NCBI RefSeq assembly: GCF_008801815.1
Contig: NZ_VZOX01000019.1
Origin: Edwardsiella anguillarum
GTDB taxonomy: Bacteria > Pseudomonadota > Gammaproteobacteria > Enterobacterales > Enterobacteriaceae
DNA length: 64,000 nucleotides
Reading direction: 5' to 3' (one strand)
Position 1 is the first letter of the stretch. Each line of letters begins with the position of its first letter. Both the position numbers and the translations under genes were made by a program. The notes beneath the pieces were generated by a model. It saw only the letters and a program-made list of their open reading frames with translations, had not been told where the DNA came from and made no database searches. Positions 52,693 through 62,784 of this stretch are shown here, in pieces.

Positions 52693-54213
52693 TTACTCCT
52701 TGCTATGGGTGTTGATCACCAGGCGATCGTCGGGGCGATAGCCGGTGAGGTTGGCGCCGTCGGTATCGTGGGGCGCATTGAAGCTGAAGCCACAGCTGCC
52801 GTGCTCAATATATTCGCGATCGCCTCCCGGGCGATGCATCCCGGTGGGGATCACGAAGCGTTCATGGTACGGCGCCAGCGCCAGAAGGCGGTACATGGCC
52901 TCGGCCTGCGGAGCGCTGAGATCGGCCTGCTGCAGCCACTGCGGCGCCTGTGGGCTGAGCAGGCTGCGGCGGTAGTGACGCAGTGCGATCAGGCGGGTCA
53001 ACGCCGCCTCTACCGGCTTACGGTTACCGGCGCACAGCAGGTTGGCCAGATAGTCGATCGGAATACGCATCTGCGCCAGCTCCGCCAGGTGGATATCGTG
53101 GGGTTCGGCCAGGCCGGCGTCATCGAAGCGGATCGGCGACAGGGGCGGCACGTACCACACCATCGGCAGCGTACGGAACTCCGGATGCAGCGGCAGCGCC
53201 AGGCGCCACTCCTTAATCAGACGGTAGACCGGCGAACGTTGGGCATGCTCCAGGATCTCATCGCTGATGCCGTCGCGGCGGGCCTGCGCAATGACGTCCG
53301 GATCGCCGGGATCGAGGAAGATCTTCATCTGCGCCTCATACAGCGCCTGCGGATCCGCCTCTGCCGCCGCGGCGGGGATCGCCTCGGCATCGTACAGCAT
53401 GACGCCGATATAGCGGATACGTCCGACGCAGCTCTCGGAGCACAGGGTCGGCAGTCCGGCCTCGATGCGCGGGTAGCAGAAAATACACTTCTCCGATTTC
53501 CCGCTTTTCCAGTTGTAGTAGATCTTCTTGTAGGGGCAGGCGCTGACGCACATGCGCCAGCCGCGGCACTGATCCTGATTGATCAGCACCACGCCGTCTT
53601 CGGCCCGTTTATAGATGGCGCCGCTGGGGCAAGAGGCGACGCAGGCCGGGTTAAGGCAGTGTTCGCACAAGCGCGGCAGGTACATCATGAAGGTCTGTTC
53701 AAACTGGGCATACCGCTGCTTGTCCAGCCCATCCAGATTGCGATCGCCCTGACGGACGCGGGCTTCGCCGCCCAGGTCATCCTCCCAGTTGGCGCTGCCC
53801 TCAATTTTCTCCAGCGTCTTGCCGGTGAGCAGCGAATAGGGGCGCGCCGTCGGCTGGTGGCGTGCGCCGGCGGGGGCGTTGTGCAAATGCGCGTAGTCGA
53901 AGGAGTAAGGTTCATAGTAGTCCCCTATCGCCGGCATATGCGGATTGGCGAAGATTTTGGCCAGCAGGCTGAGTTTGCCGCCCATGCGCGGCGTCAGTTG
54001 GCCGTTGACTCGCTGCCAGCCGCCGTGCCACTTATCCTGATCCTCCCAGTCGCGGGGAAAGCCGCGCCCCGGCTTGGTTTCTACGTTGTTGAACCAGCCG
54101 TATTCAATGCCCTCACGGCTGGTCCAAACGTTTTTGCACACCACCGAGCAGGTGTGGCAACCGATGCACTTATCGAGGTTTAGCACCATGGAAACCTGTG
54201 CACGAATTTTCAT
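52693..54213 (-). CDS. narH: Respiratory nitrate reductase beta subunit
   Basis: Iron-sulfur electron-transfer subunit. From the ATG at 54213 (GGGAG upstream) it is 506 aa (E. coli 512). Four Cys clusters are seen: CIGCHTCSVVCKN, CEHCLNPACVASCP, CRGWRMCVSACPYKK (the Trp replaces a Cys, marking the 3Fe-4S site) and CIFCYPRIEAGLPTLCSESC. An upstream in-frame ATG would overlap the narG end. Starts 26 bp after narG. Confidence 0.97.
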   Translation of the reverse strand: MKIRAQVSMVLNLDKCIGCHTCSVVCKNVWTSREGIEYGWFNNVETKPGRGFPRDWEDQDKWHGGWQRVNGQLTPRMGGKLSLLAKIFANPHMPAIGDYYEPYSFDYAHLHNAPAGARHQPTARPYSLLTGKTLEKIEGSANWEDDLGGEARVRQGDRNLDGLDKQRYAQFEQTFMMYLPRLCEHCLNPACVASCPSGAIYKRAEDGVVLINQDQCRGWRMCVSACPYKKIYYNWKSGKSEKCIFCYPRIEAGLPTLCSESCVGRIRYIGVMLYDAEAIPAAAAEADPQALYEAQMKIFLDPGDPDVIAQARRDGISDEILEHAQRSPVYRLIKEWRLALPLHPEFRTLPMVWYVPPLSPIRFDDAGLAEPHDIHLAELAQMRIPIDYLANLLCAGNRKPVEAALTRLIALRHYRRSLLSPQAPQWLQQADLSAPQAEAMYRLLALAPYHERFVIPTGMHRPGGDREYIEHGSCGFSFNAPHDTDGANLTGYRPDDRLVINTHSKE

Positions 54214-54239
54214 TTTTTTCTCCCTCTTCCCGATCGGTT

Positions 54240-57200
54240 TCAGTCCCACTCCACCCGGTTCAGTCTGCGGATAATCACAGTCTCATCCCGGTTGGAGCCG
54301 ATGGTGCCGTAATAGTTGTAGCCCCATGACAGGTGGGCATAGCCGCCGATCATGTGGATCGGGTTGGGACAAATCCGGGTAATGGAGTTGTGGATCCCAC
54401 CGCGTTCCCCGGTGACCTCCGACAGGGGCATGTTCAGCGTACGCTCCTGGGCGTGGTACATCAGCGCCAGCCCGGCGGGAATGCGCTGGCTGACCACCGC
54501 ACGCGCCACCATGGCGCCGTTACCGTTAAACAGCTCTACCCAGTCGTTGTCGGCGATGGCGCCGCGCTGTGCATCGTGCTCGCTGATCCAGATCAGCGGG
54601 CCGCCGCGCGACAGGGTCTGCATGATCTGGTTGTCGGTATAGGTGGAATGGATCCCCCATTTCTGATGGGCGGTGCCAAAGTTCAGCACCAGCTCCGGCT
54701 GCCCGTTGGCCGTATGTTCGCGTACGCTGCGGCAGCTTTGGGTATCCAGCGGGGGTTTATAGCAGGCGAAGCCTTCGCCGAAGGCCTGCATCCAGGCGTG
54801 ATCCTGATAGGCCTGCTGACGGCCGGTCAGGGTGCGCCAGGGGACGGCGTGGGTGATATTCAGGCTGCCGGCGGTGTAGGCGTGCCGATCGCTGTCAATA
54901 CCCGACCACAGCGGGCTGGCGATCACCCGTCCCGGCTGGCGCTGAATATCGGCGAAACGGTAGTGCACGCCTTTCTTGTCGGCGGCCAGTCCGGCTATCT
55001 CTTGCTGGCCGGTTTTGGCGGCCAGATCGCGCCAGGCGCGATCGGCGACCTGGCCGTTGGTTTCCGGCGCCAGAGTGAGAATGGTCTCCAGCGCCTGGGT
55101 GGCATCCTGCATGTTGGCACAGGGGCCGACGCCGTCCAGCGTCTCGCTGCCGTGACGCGCGCACAGGCTGTCGATCTCTGGTCGGGTGTCCCAGTGTACG
55201 CCCTTGCCGCCGTTGCCGTGGACCGCCAGCGCCGGGCCGAGGTGGGTATATTTAAAATAGGTCTGCGGATAGTCGCGCTCCACGACGGCGATGGCGGGCG
55301 CGGTTTTTCCGGCGACAAAGGTCTGCGGATCGTTTTTCCAGTCGCTGACGCCGCAGGCCTGGCCCAGCTCTGCCGGCGAGTCATGCAGCAGCGGCGTGAG
55401 CATGACGTCGCGCTCTTTGCCCAGATGCCCCTCGCACAGCGCGGAGAACTGCCGGGCGATCCCTTTGAATATCTCCCAGTCCGAGCGCGCCTCCCACATG
55501 GGATCGATGGCGCGGGTAAAGGGATGAACGTAGGGATGCATGTCGGTACTGCTGAGATCTTCCTTCTCATACCAGGTGGCGGACGGCAGGATCACGTCTG
55601 AATAGAGGCAGGTGGTGGACATTCTGAAGTCGAGCGTCACCAGCAGGTCCAGCTTACCCTCTACGCTGTCGCGCCAGGCGACCTGCTGCGGCAGCGGTAG
55701 CCCCTTTTGCTGCAGATCCTGCTCCATGACGCCGTGGCTGGTGCCCAACAGATGTTTCAGAAAGTATTCATGTCCTTTACTGGAGGAGCCGAGCAGGTTG
55801 GCCCGCCAGACAAACAGTACGCGCGGATAGTTTCCCGGCGCGTCGGGATCTTCGCTGGCGATGCGTAGGGAGCCCTGTTTCAGCGCCTGCGCGACTCCGG
55901 CCTTGACATCGCCCTCCGCCGACCCGGCGGCCAGCGTGAGCGGGTTACGATCCAACTGGGGAGAGGAGGGCAGCCAGCCCAGGCGTTCGGCGATGACGTT
56001 GAAGTCGATCAGGCTATGGGGGAACCGGTCACGTTCGGCCAGCGGTGACAGCAGCGTATGGGCATCCACGTTTTCATAGCGCCACTGGCTGGTGTGATTG
56101 TAGAAGAATGAGGTGCCGTTCATCAGCCGCGCCGGGCTTTGCCAGTCTCCCGCCAGGGCGACCGGCGCCCACCCGGCCAGCGGCCGTAGCTTTTCCTGAC
56201 CGACGTAGTGCGCCCAGCCGCCACCGTTGACGCCGATGGTTCCGCACATCATCAGCACGTTGATGATGCTGCGATAGGTCATATCGCTATGGAACCAGTG
56301 GTTGATCCCAGCGCCGACGATGATCAGCGAGCGGCCATGGGTTAAGCGGGCGTTGTTGGCAAACTCCTGCGCCAGACGGATGATCTGCTGGCGCGGCACG
56401 CCGGTAATGGCCTCGGCCCAGGCCGGAGAGCAGGGGGCATCTTCTGCGGGGCTCTCCCCTGTGCGCGGGCGCAGGCCGTAGTGGGCCAGCATCAGATCGA
56501 AGACGGTGGCGACGGCGATGCGCTCGCCGCTGACCGTGGTGATCCAGTGCACCGGCACCTGACCATGGGTATAGCGGTCGTTGGCGTTGTCATGGCTGAA
56601 GTCAGGCTGAACGACGCAGAGTTCGCCTTCATCCAGCGTCTGTAGGCTCAGTAGCGGATCGATCGCGGCGCCGCTGAGGGCATCCTGCTGTACGGTGTTC
56701 CACTGTCCCCCTTGATCCCAGCGAAATCCCGCCGAGCCGCGGGGAATGACGATCTGCCGTGAGTCCTGGTCGAATGCCAGCGTTTTCCACTGGGCCAACG
56801 GCTGGTCTCGCCATGCCGCCAGATCGGCGGCACGCAGGTAGCGTCCGGACTGATAGGTGTTCTCTTGGCCGGAGCAGGGCGTTAGCATCACCAGCATCGG
56901 AAAATCGGTAAAGCGTTTGGCATAGCGGACAAAGTAGTCGCAGGGCTGCCGTAGGTAAAACTGCTGCAGAATAACCTGCCCCAATGCCAGTGCCAGCGCG
57001 GAATCGGTGCCGGCCCGCGGTGCCAGCCACTCATCGGCGAACTTACAGTTTTCCGCATAGTCGGCGCTGATGGCCACCACCTTGGTGCCGTTGTAGCGCG
57101 CCTCGGTCATAAAGTGGGCGTCCGGCGTACGGGTCTGCGGCACGTTGGATCCCCACATCACTAAATACTGTGCGTTATACCAGTCGGCGGACTCCGGCAC

Positions 57201-57911
57201 GTCGGTCTGTTCGCCCCAGGTTTGCGGAGAGGAGGGCGGCAGATCGCAGTACCAGTCGTAGAAGCTCAGGCAGGTGCCGCCGATCAGCGACAGGTAGCGG
57301 GAGCCGGAGGCGAACGAGAGCATGGCGTGAGCCGGGATCGGCGAAAATCCGGCGACGCGATCGGGGCCAAAGCGTTTGACGGTAGCGATATTGGACGCCG
57401 CGATCAGTTCGTTGGCCTCTTGCCATGAGACGCGGACCAGGCCGCCCATACCGCGCTCGCGCTTATAGCGCTGGCTCAGCTCGGGGTTGTCCAGAATGGC
57501 CTGCCAGGCGTCGACGGCGTCGGGGTGCTGCGCTTTCTGCTCACGCCACAGATCCCGCAGCGCCCTGCGCATTAGCGGGTATTTAATCCGGTTGGCGCTA
57601 TAGATATACCAGGAGTAGCTGGCGCCGCGCGGGCAGCCGCGCGGCTCGTGATTGGGCAGATCGATGGGCGTTTCTGGGTAGTCGGTATACTGTGTCTCCC
57701 AGGTAATCAGCCCGCTTTTGACATAGATTTTCCAGCTGCAGGAGCCGGTACAGTTCACCCCATGGGTGGATCGCACCACCTTATCGTACTGCCAGCGGCT
57801 GCGGTAGCTCTGCTCCCAGTCGGAGCTGTCCTGCAGGTACAGCTCATGGGCATTGGCGGCCATGGGCTTGCCTGCGGTGAAGTAGCGGATCTTTTTTAGA
57901 AAGGTACTCAT
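54240..57911 (-). CDS. narG: Respiratory nitrate reductase alpha subunit
   Basis: Catalytic Mo-bisMGD subunit that reduces nitrate on the cytoplasmic side. 1223 aa (E. coli 1247). FS0 ligands His50, Cys54, Cys58 and Cys93 are all present (THGVNCTGSC, EPRGCPRGAS), and the SFYDWYCDLPP segment holds the Mo-ligating Asp. Cofactor blocks SGSRYLSLIGG, WGSNVPQTRTPDAHF, and GGIHNSITRICPNPIHMIGGYAHLSWG follow. Some loops are shorter than in E. coli and the protein stops just after RLNRVEWD, without the E. coli tail. Second in the narK-narGHJI run. Confidence 0.97.
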   Translation of the reverse strand: MSTFLKKIRYFTAGKPMAANAHELYLQDSSDWEQSYRSRWQYDKVVRSTHGVNCTGSCSWKIYVKSGLITWETQYTDYPETPIDLPNHEPRGCPRGASYSWYIYSANRIKYPLMRRALRDLWREQKAQHPDAVDAWQAILDNPELSQRYKRERGMGGLVRVSWQEANELIAASNIATVKRFGPDRVAGFSPIPAHAMLSFASGSRYLSLIGGTCLSFYDWYCDLPPSSPQTWGEQTDVPESADWYNAQYLVMWGSNVPQTRTPDAHFMTEARYNGTKVVAISADYAENCKFADEWLAPRAGTDSALALALGQVILQQFYLRQPCDYFVRYAKRFTDFPMLVMLTPCSGQENTYQSGRYLRAADLAAWRDQPLAQWKTLAFDQDSRQIVIPRGSAGFRWDQGGQWNTVQQDALSGAAIDPLLSLQTLDEGELCVVQPDFSHDNANDRYTHGQVPVHWITTVSGERIAVATVFDLMLAHYGLRPRTGESPAEDAPCSPAWAEAITGVPRQQIIRLAQEFANNARLTHGRSLIIVGAGINHWFHSDMTYRSIINVLMMCGTIGVNGGGWAHYVGQEKLRPLAGWAPVALAGDWQSPARLMNGTSFFYNHTSQWRYENVDAHTLLSPLAERDRFPHSLIDFNVIAERLGWLPSSPQLDRNPLTLAAGSAEGDVKAGVAQALKQGSLRIASEDPDAPGNYPRVLFVWRANLLGSSSKGHEYFLKHLLGTSHGVMEQDLQQKGLPLPQQVAWRDSVEGKLDLLVTLDFRMSTTCLYSDVILPSATWYEKEDLSSTDMHPYVHPFTRAIDPMWEARSDWEIFKGIARQFSALCEGHLGKERDVMLTPLLHDSPAELGQACGVSDWKNDPQTFVAGKTAPAIAVVERDYPQTYFKYTHLGPALAVHGNGGKGVHWDTRPEIDSLCARHGSETLDGVGPCANMQDATQALETILTLAPETNGQVADRAWRDLAAKTGQQEIAGLAADKKGVHYRFADIQRQPGRVIASPLWSGIDSDRHAYTAGSLNITHAVPWRTLTGRQQAYQDHAWMQAFGEGFACYKPPLDTQSCRSVREHTANGQPELVLNFGTAHQKWGIHSTYTDNQIMQTLSRGGPLIWISEHDAQRGAIADNDWVELFNGNGAMVARAVVSQRIPAGLALMYHAQERTLNMPLSEVTGERGGIHNSITRICPNPIHMIGGYAHLSWGYNYYGTIGSNRDETVIIRRLNRVEWD

Positions 57912-57929
57912 GTCCGTTTCTCCCGACGA

Positions 57930-59312
57930 TTAATGGTGCCTTCCATAGGACAGCCAGGTGACGCCCATGCACAGCAGGTAAAAGACGCTGAAGCAAACCA
58001 GCGGCAACAGCACGGAGTGGGTCAGAGTAATGGCGCTGCCGAAGGTTTTGGGAATGATAAAGCCGCCGAAGGCGCCGATGGCGGAGGTAAAGCCGAGCGC
58101 CGCCGAGCTCATCACATCGGCATACTGCTCGACATGTTTACCCTGCATCCCCTGCTGCTGCGCTTCCTGCGCGGATTTTTGGTGGAAAATCTGTGAAATA
58201 AGCTGGAAGCTGGAGCCGCTGCCAAGGTTGGTAAAGATAAACAGCCCCATGAAGACGATGTAGAACAGAATAAAGGAGCCGCTGCTGCGCTCGCTCGGCA
58301 GGGTCGGCACGATCAGCAGGCTAAAGATAATCATGAAGAAGAAAGCCACCTGCGTGATGCGATAGCCGCTGAATTTATCAGAGAGGCGTCCGCCGATGGG
58401 ACGGGCGATAGCGCCCAGCAGCGGACCGACAAACGCGTAGTCGATGATGTCGATATCCGGAAACTGGGTCTTGGTCAGCAGCGCAAATCCCGCGGAGAAA
58501 CCGACGAAAGAACCGAAGGTGGCCAAGTAAATCAGGCTGGTTATCCAGGTATCTTTCTTACCCAAAATGACGAACTGGGAAGAGAGCGATGACTGCATAC
58601 CCGCAATGTCGTTCATCATGAACCAGGAGAGCAGGCAGGCGATAATGATAAAGGGAACCCAGAGGAAGGCCGCATTTTGTAGCCAAATCATCGTATTATG
58701 ATCAACATGCTGCGGTGCTCCGCCCAGGCTGCCGAACAGTCCGATGCCGATCACCAGCGGGACGCACAGCTGTACGACGCCGATCCCGCCATCGCCCAGC
58801 CCGCCGTTGATCCCCAGGCCATACCCCTGCAGGCGTTTAGGGAAAAAGAAGCTGATATTCGCCATGCTCGAGGCAAAGTTGCCGCCCCCGATACCGCACA
58901 GGATGGCGATACAGGCAAACGAATAGAACGACGTCTGCGGGTCCTGAATCGCGCAGCCCAGCCAAACGCTGGGGATTAGCAGCAGCGCGGTGCTGATCGT
59001 GGTCCAGCGGCGTCCGCCAAAAATGGGGACGACGAAAGAGAATGGAATACGCAGAATGGCGCCGGAGATCGAGGGTAAGGCCGCCAGCCAGAAGAGTTGA
59101 TTGGTCGTAAAATTAAATCCGATGTGATTAAGCTTGATAACGACAGAACTGAATACCATCCAAATACAGAACGCCAGTACGAGACAGAATACGGAGACCC
59201 ATAGGTTCCTTTTTGCAATACTGTTTCCCGTTGCTTTCCAAAAGTTTTCGTCTTCAGGATCCCAATTTTTTAATACGCGCGCGTTTTGGCTCTCTAACGG
59301 TTGATTACTCAT
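57930..59312 (-). CDS. narK: Nitrate/nitrite transporter NarK
   Basis: MFS transporter exchanging nitrate and nitrite across the inner membrane. From the ATG at 59312 (AAGGTG upstream) it is 460 aa (E. coli NarK 463). Twelve membrane segments; the two nitrate-signature regions are GGGNFASSMANISFFFPKR and the later GFTSAIGAFGGFIIPK. The 18-bp gap to narG suggests one narKGHJI operon. The narXL sensor/regulator genes that flank narK in E. coli are not in the adjacent DNA here. Confidence 0.96.
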   Translation of the reverse strand: MSNQPLESQNARVLKNWDPEDENFWKATGNSIAKRNLWVSVFCLVLAFCIWMVFSSVVIKLNHIGFNFTTNQLFWLAALPSISGAILRIPFSFVVPIFGGRRWTTISTALLLIPSVWLGCAIQDPQTSFYSFACIAILCGIGGGNFASSMANISFFFPKRLQGYGLGINGGLGDGGIGVVQLCVPLVIGIGLFGSLGGAPQHVDHNTMIWLQNAAFLWVPFIIIACLLSWFMMNDIAGMQSSLSSQFVILGKKDTWITSLIYLATFGSFVGFSAGFALLTKTQFPDIDIIDYAFVGPLLGAIARPIGGRLSDKFSGYRITQVAFFFMIIFSLLIVPTLPSERSSGSFILFYIVFMGLFIFTNLGSGSSFQLISQIFHQKSAQEAQQQGMQGKHVEQYADVMSSAALGFTSAIGAFGGFIIPKTFGSAITLTHSVLLPLVCFSVFYLLCMGVTWLSYGRHH

Positions 59313-60329
59313 ATCGACACCTTTTTTTTGCATATCGATGATGCTTTTAGTCTGTGAAGCCGCGTAACAACCTGTTTAGCTACGAGCAGACCTGCCCGCA
59401 TTCAGCGCCGCCCATTTATGTTTCCCCGACTTATCCGTTTCACAATATCGCGTTATACCGATGATTACAAAGTGACACCCATTTATGAAATAGCATAGAT
59501 AGCGGAATTAGCCAGTGAGAAAAACAGTTATAATTTCAGTATGTTGATTGAGGATAATTGGTTTCTGTTTCGGCCTATAATAACCATGGGCTAACTGAGT
59601 GATTATATTAGGGTAAAATCATTGCCGCCGAATAAGCAAAGCAAATGCTTGGTTATTTAGTGGCTGATATCGATAGAGTACGCCGCGACATGGCAGTTTT
59701 TCTTTCCGCACAGATTGATCAGAACTGCGCAGCGACGTTGAGGAAAAAAGATATTAATGAAAATAAGAATTATTATTCTTTTCCATGAATGGGTGTGGCG
59801 TTATCATCGATATCAAATGAACCTGGGCGATCAGCGGAGGGGGGCACCGATATTTTATTGCGCTCCCCACGCTAACGCCCTCGTTCCGTAATCGCTGTGA
59901 CCCCATTCACAGGCTTCCCGCTGAGTGGGCGCATCGCGCTGTCATGATGAATTAGATACAGATACCGCGATTAGTTTACAAATAGTTTCGGATTGTCACT
60001 GTCGCCAAGAGTAGGGTTAATAAATAACTATGCAGTCGAGGTGCGTTTAATCCGCATTTTATTGTCTGCACGTATGGAAATACGCCTTTATTTATTTCAG
60101 CAGAGCCACAGTCGGAGAGGGCGGATGTCCTCTGTCGCAATGTCTATTCCGCGGCACCATATCGCGCTGTCCTTTATTGGTCTCAACGAATAGGGTGAAT
60201 ATATATTGATTAATACTTGAGTAAATAGCTCTGGTATTGAACGGGGACGACAGGAACCGTGGTCCGTCAGGGAGGTTAGGGAGGTAATTGGCAAGTGGGG
60301 TTATTAAATTATATTTTCTGAGGATTAGT
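59313..60329. promoter_or_regulatory. Long divergent spacer between narK and a DASS transporter gene
   Basis: 1017 bp, mostly AT-rich, without a convincing gene. It must contain the narK promoter and the transporter promoter. A possible FNR-like site, ATCAT-cgat-ATCAA, lies at 59803-59816 (eight of ten core bases) but is nearly 500 bp from narK. An ORF from 59993 to 60193 (66 codons) has no recognisable product. Confidence 0.5.
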
Positions 60330-61784
60330 ATGAAAAAGGGTTATTCTATCCTGATACCTTTTATCGTGGGCGGCGCATTGGCCTGTCTACCCGCTCCGGC
60401 GGGGCTCAGCCACCACGCATGGCTCTATTTTTCTATTTTTATCGGCTCAATTGTCGGTTTGATTATAGAACCCTTACCGGGCGCGGTTATTGGTCTGATC
60501 GCGATCGTTATTATTGCGGGGCTGGGGCGCTGGGTGCTGTTCTCTCCGGAGCAGCTGGCGCTGCCGCATTTTCATGCTGCGTCGGCGGCGTTTAGGTGGG
60601 CGGTCTCCGGTTTCTCCAATTCAACGGTATGGCTGATCTTCAGCGCCTTTATGTTTGCATTGGGATATGAAAAAACCGGGCTGGGTCGGCGTATTTCACT
60701 GCTGCTGGTCAAATCCCTGGGACGGCGCTCGCTGACCCTGGGGTATGCCATCGCCATTGCCGATTTGGTACTGGCGCCCTTTACTCCGTCGAATACGGCG
60801 CGTAGCGCCGGAACCATCTACCCGGTGATCAGTAACCTGCCGCCGCTGTATGACTCGAAACCCAACGATCCCAGCGCCCGGCGGATCGGCTCCTATCTGA
60901 TGTGGGTTTCCATTTCGATCACCTGCGTTACCAGCTCCATGTTTCTTTCCGCCCTGGCACCCAATCTGCTGTCCAGCGCGCTGATTAACCAGATGACGGG
61001 GCTACAGATTTCCTGGGGCAGCTGGTTTATTGCCTTTTTACCGTGCGGGATTGTTCTGTGGCTGCTGACGCCGCTGCTGGGTTACTGGCTGTATACACCG
61101 GAGGTGAAAATCAATGATGAGGTGCCTAAATGGGCCAAACAGGAGCTGACGAATTTAGGGGGGCTGTCACGCCGAGAGAAGCTACTGCTCCTGTTCGTCG
61201 CGCTTGCGCTGTTGCTGTGGGTATTCGGCGGAGGATTAATCAACTCAGCCATCGCGGCGCTATTGGTTATTGCGCTGATGCTGATAACCAATGTGATTAG
61301 CTGGGATGATGTCATCGGCAATAAAGCGGCGTGGAATACGCTATTCTGGTTCGGCACGCTGGTCTCTCTGGCCTCAGGGCTGTCCACCGTCGGCTTTGTA
61401 CATTGGTTTGGGCTCGTTATCTCTCATTATCTCAATGGGATGTCAGTGGTGGTTGCCAGCGTATCGCTGCTCCTGTGTTTTTATCTGTTGCACTACTTCT
61501 TTGCTAGCACGACGGCTCATGCCACGGCGCTGATCCCGGTGATGATCGCAGCCGCTATGGATATTCATGGGATTAATATGATGGAGTTCTCTCTGGCTAT
61601 CTCTCTGTCATTGGGGATCATGGGGATTATCACACCCTATGGAACGGGGCCAAGCCCAATCTATTTTGGCAGCGGTTATCTGCCCTCTAAAGACTTCTGG
61701 CGGCTGGGGGCCATCTTCGGTCTGGTCAATCTGTTGGCATATCTATTTATCTGTTTACCTTGGATTAACTACCTTTATCGTTAA
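60330..61784 (+). CDS. DASS-family dicarboxylate/citrate-type transporter
   Basis: A 484-aa inner-membrane protein of the divalent anion:sodium symporter family, the same family as CitT in this window. Shared blocks: WYFS-type start region, SGFSNSTVWLIFSAFMFALGYEK, APFTPSNTARSAGTIYPVISN, NDPSARRIGSYLMW and TPYGTGPSPIYFGSGYLPSKDFWRLGAIFG. It looks closer to the YbhI-like branch than to CitT, from memory. AGGA precedes the ATG. Substrate probably a di- or tricarboxylate; not determinable here. Divergent from narK, with no catabolic gene beside it. Confidence 0.85.
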   Translation: MKKGYSILIPFIVGGALACLPAPAGLSHHAWLYFSIFIGSIVGLIIEPLPGAVIGLIAIVIIAGLGRWVLFSPEQLALPHFHAASAAFRWAVSGFSNSTVWLIFSAFMFALGYEKTGLGRRISLLLVKSLGRRSLTLGYAIAIADLVLAPFTPSNTARSAGTIYPVISNLPPLYDSKPNDPSARRIGSYLMWVSISITCVTSSMFLSALAPNLLSSALINQMTGLQISWGSWFIAFLPCGIVLWLLTPLLGYWLYTPEVKINDEVPKWAKQELTNLGGLSRREKLLLLFVALALLLWVFGGGLINSAIAALLVIALMLITNVISWDDVIGNKAAWNTLFWFGTLVSLASGLSTVGFVHWFGLVISHYLNGMSVVVASVSLLLCFYLLHYFFASTTAHATALIPVMIAAAMDIHGINMMEFSLAISLSLGIMGIITPYGTGPSPIYFGSGYLPSKDFWRLGAIFGLVNLLAYLFICLPWINYLYR

Positions 61785-61819
61785 TTTATGTCCCTTGGTT
61801 AAAAAGATAGGATAGATAT

Positions 61820-61849
61820 AAATAGGCCGCCCTTGAGGGTGGCTTATTT
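61820..61849. terminator. Terminator after the DASS transporter gene
   Basis: AAATAGGCCGCCC-ttga-GGGTGGCTTATTT pairs over 13 positions with two G-U pairs in the plus-strand RNA. The T-rich right arm supports termination. Confidence 0.7.
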
Positions 61850-61917
61850 GGTCTGTTGAGGCTAATTTCTGGTAATGATAAAAGCAAAAAACAAGCCATC
61901 ATAATGAGGATTTTAAA

Positions 61918-62145
61918 TCAGCTAGCCATACTCGCTGGCGCCATTGGCTTGTGTATTACCATTAGCTCCAGGGGGCCCAGTCTACGGGATCTTTCTGTGA
62001 AGAATGGCACGTTACTGCATAATTTTTCATGTTTATTCCGGCTATGGTACAGCCGTTTTGATGGGAGGCGATGGGGGGATGCGGCGCATCTTGCCAGTGA
62101 TATGAGAGCCATGCCGGCCAGAATAGAAAAGATAGAACGCTTCAT
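61918..62145 (-). CDS. Possible small secreted protein (low confidence)
   Basis: A 75-codon ORF whose first 22 residues look like a signal peptide (MKRSIFSILAGMALISLARC), with Cys20 near a lipobox-like position though Arg precedes it, which is unusual. AAGGCG lies about eight bases before the ATG. The rest is basic and unlike anything I know. It may be a gene remnant or chance. Confidence 0.3.
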   Translation of the reverse strand: MKRSIFSILAGMALISLARCAASPHRLPSKRLYHSRNKHEKLCSNVPFFTERSRRLGPLELMVIHKPMAPASMAS

Positions 62146-62149
62146 ATAA

Positions 62150-62743
62150 TTCGCCTTGCGGGTTGAATGGGAATGTTTAAATAGGGTGTTATCAGTAATG
62201 GAATATCGACTCCTGTACATCGCTGCCAATCTTGATATAGTACGGCATGTTTTTATAAAGCATACCAGGTATCTATCTCGGTTTGTTTATATAAGCGATG
62301 GCTTATATTTAACGCCTATGGATTAAAATTAACGATTGTATTTTGTAATATCTATCGCGGCTTAGTGAAAATACATTGCGACATATGAATGTATATCAAA
62401 TTATACTCTGTTTTGGGGATGGCGCGTGCTGTGGCGGAGATAGATATAACGCAATCGGCTATGCGAATATTGGCATTCGCTTTTATAAAATATCGTGATG
62501 TAATTCGCAACAGGCAGCCCGGGATTTCTCGATAGCGCGCTGAACGCCTGGTCTTGCCGAGGGCAGTTGCCTCAATGGCCAATGAGTACGCCTGTTATAC
62601 CGCTGGCCACATAGGCGTTCAATCCGCGCCGGTCCCAAGAGGAGGCTACAGCGTATGATGAAGGCAACCCGAGGGGCCTGGGGAAATAATATGAGCGAGC
62701 GAAGACGATCGGCCACAGGGATATGGGCGATGAGGGTGGCCAA
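62150..62743. other. Spacer between the DASS transporter region and tRNA-Phe
   Basis: About 600 bp with an AT-rich left part (62160-62490) and a more GC-rich right part. Short ORFs are present but none is supported. No integrase fragment and no partial repeat of the tRNA 3' end was found. Confidence 0.5.
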
Positions 62744-62774
62744 AAAGCAAAAACCCCGCCATAAGGCAGGGTTT
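62744..62774 (-). terminator. Terminator of tRNA-Phe
   Basis: On the minus strand CCCTGCC-ttat-GGCGGGG (one G-U pair) is followed by TTTTTG, ten bases after the tRNA 3' end. Confidence 0.85.
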
Positions 62775-62784
62775 TCAGAAGAAG

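Noticed and set aside
52705..54183. A 492-codon plus-strand open frame opposite narH
   Set aside because: No ribosome site, no recognisable domain, and an exact overlap with narH on the other strand. Shadow frame.
54333..55601. A 422-codon plus-strand open frame opposite narG
   Set aside because: Gly/Val/Gln-rich translation without a family match, antisense to conserved narG.
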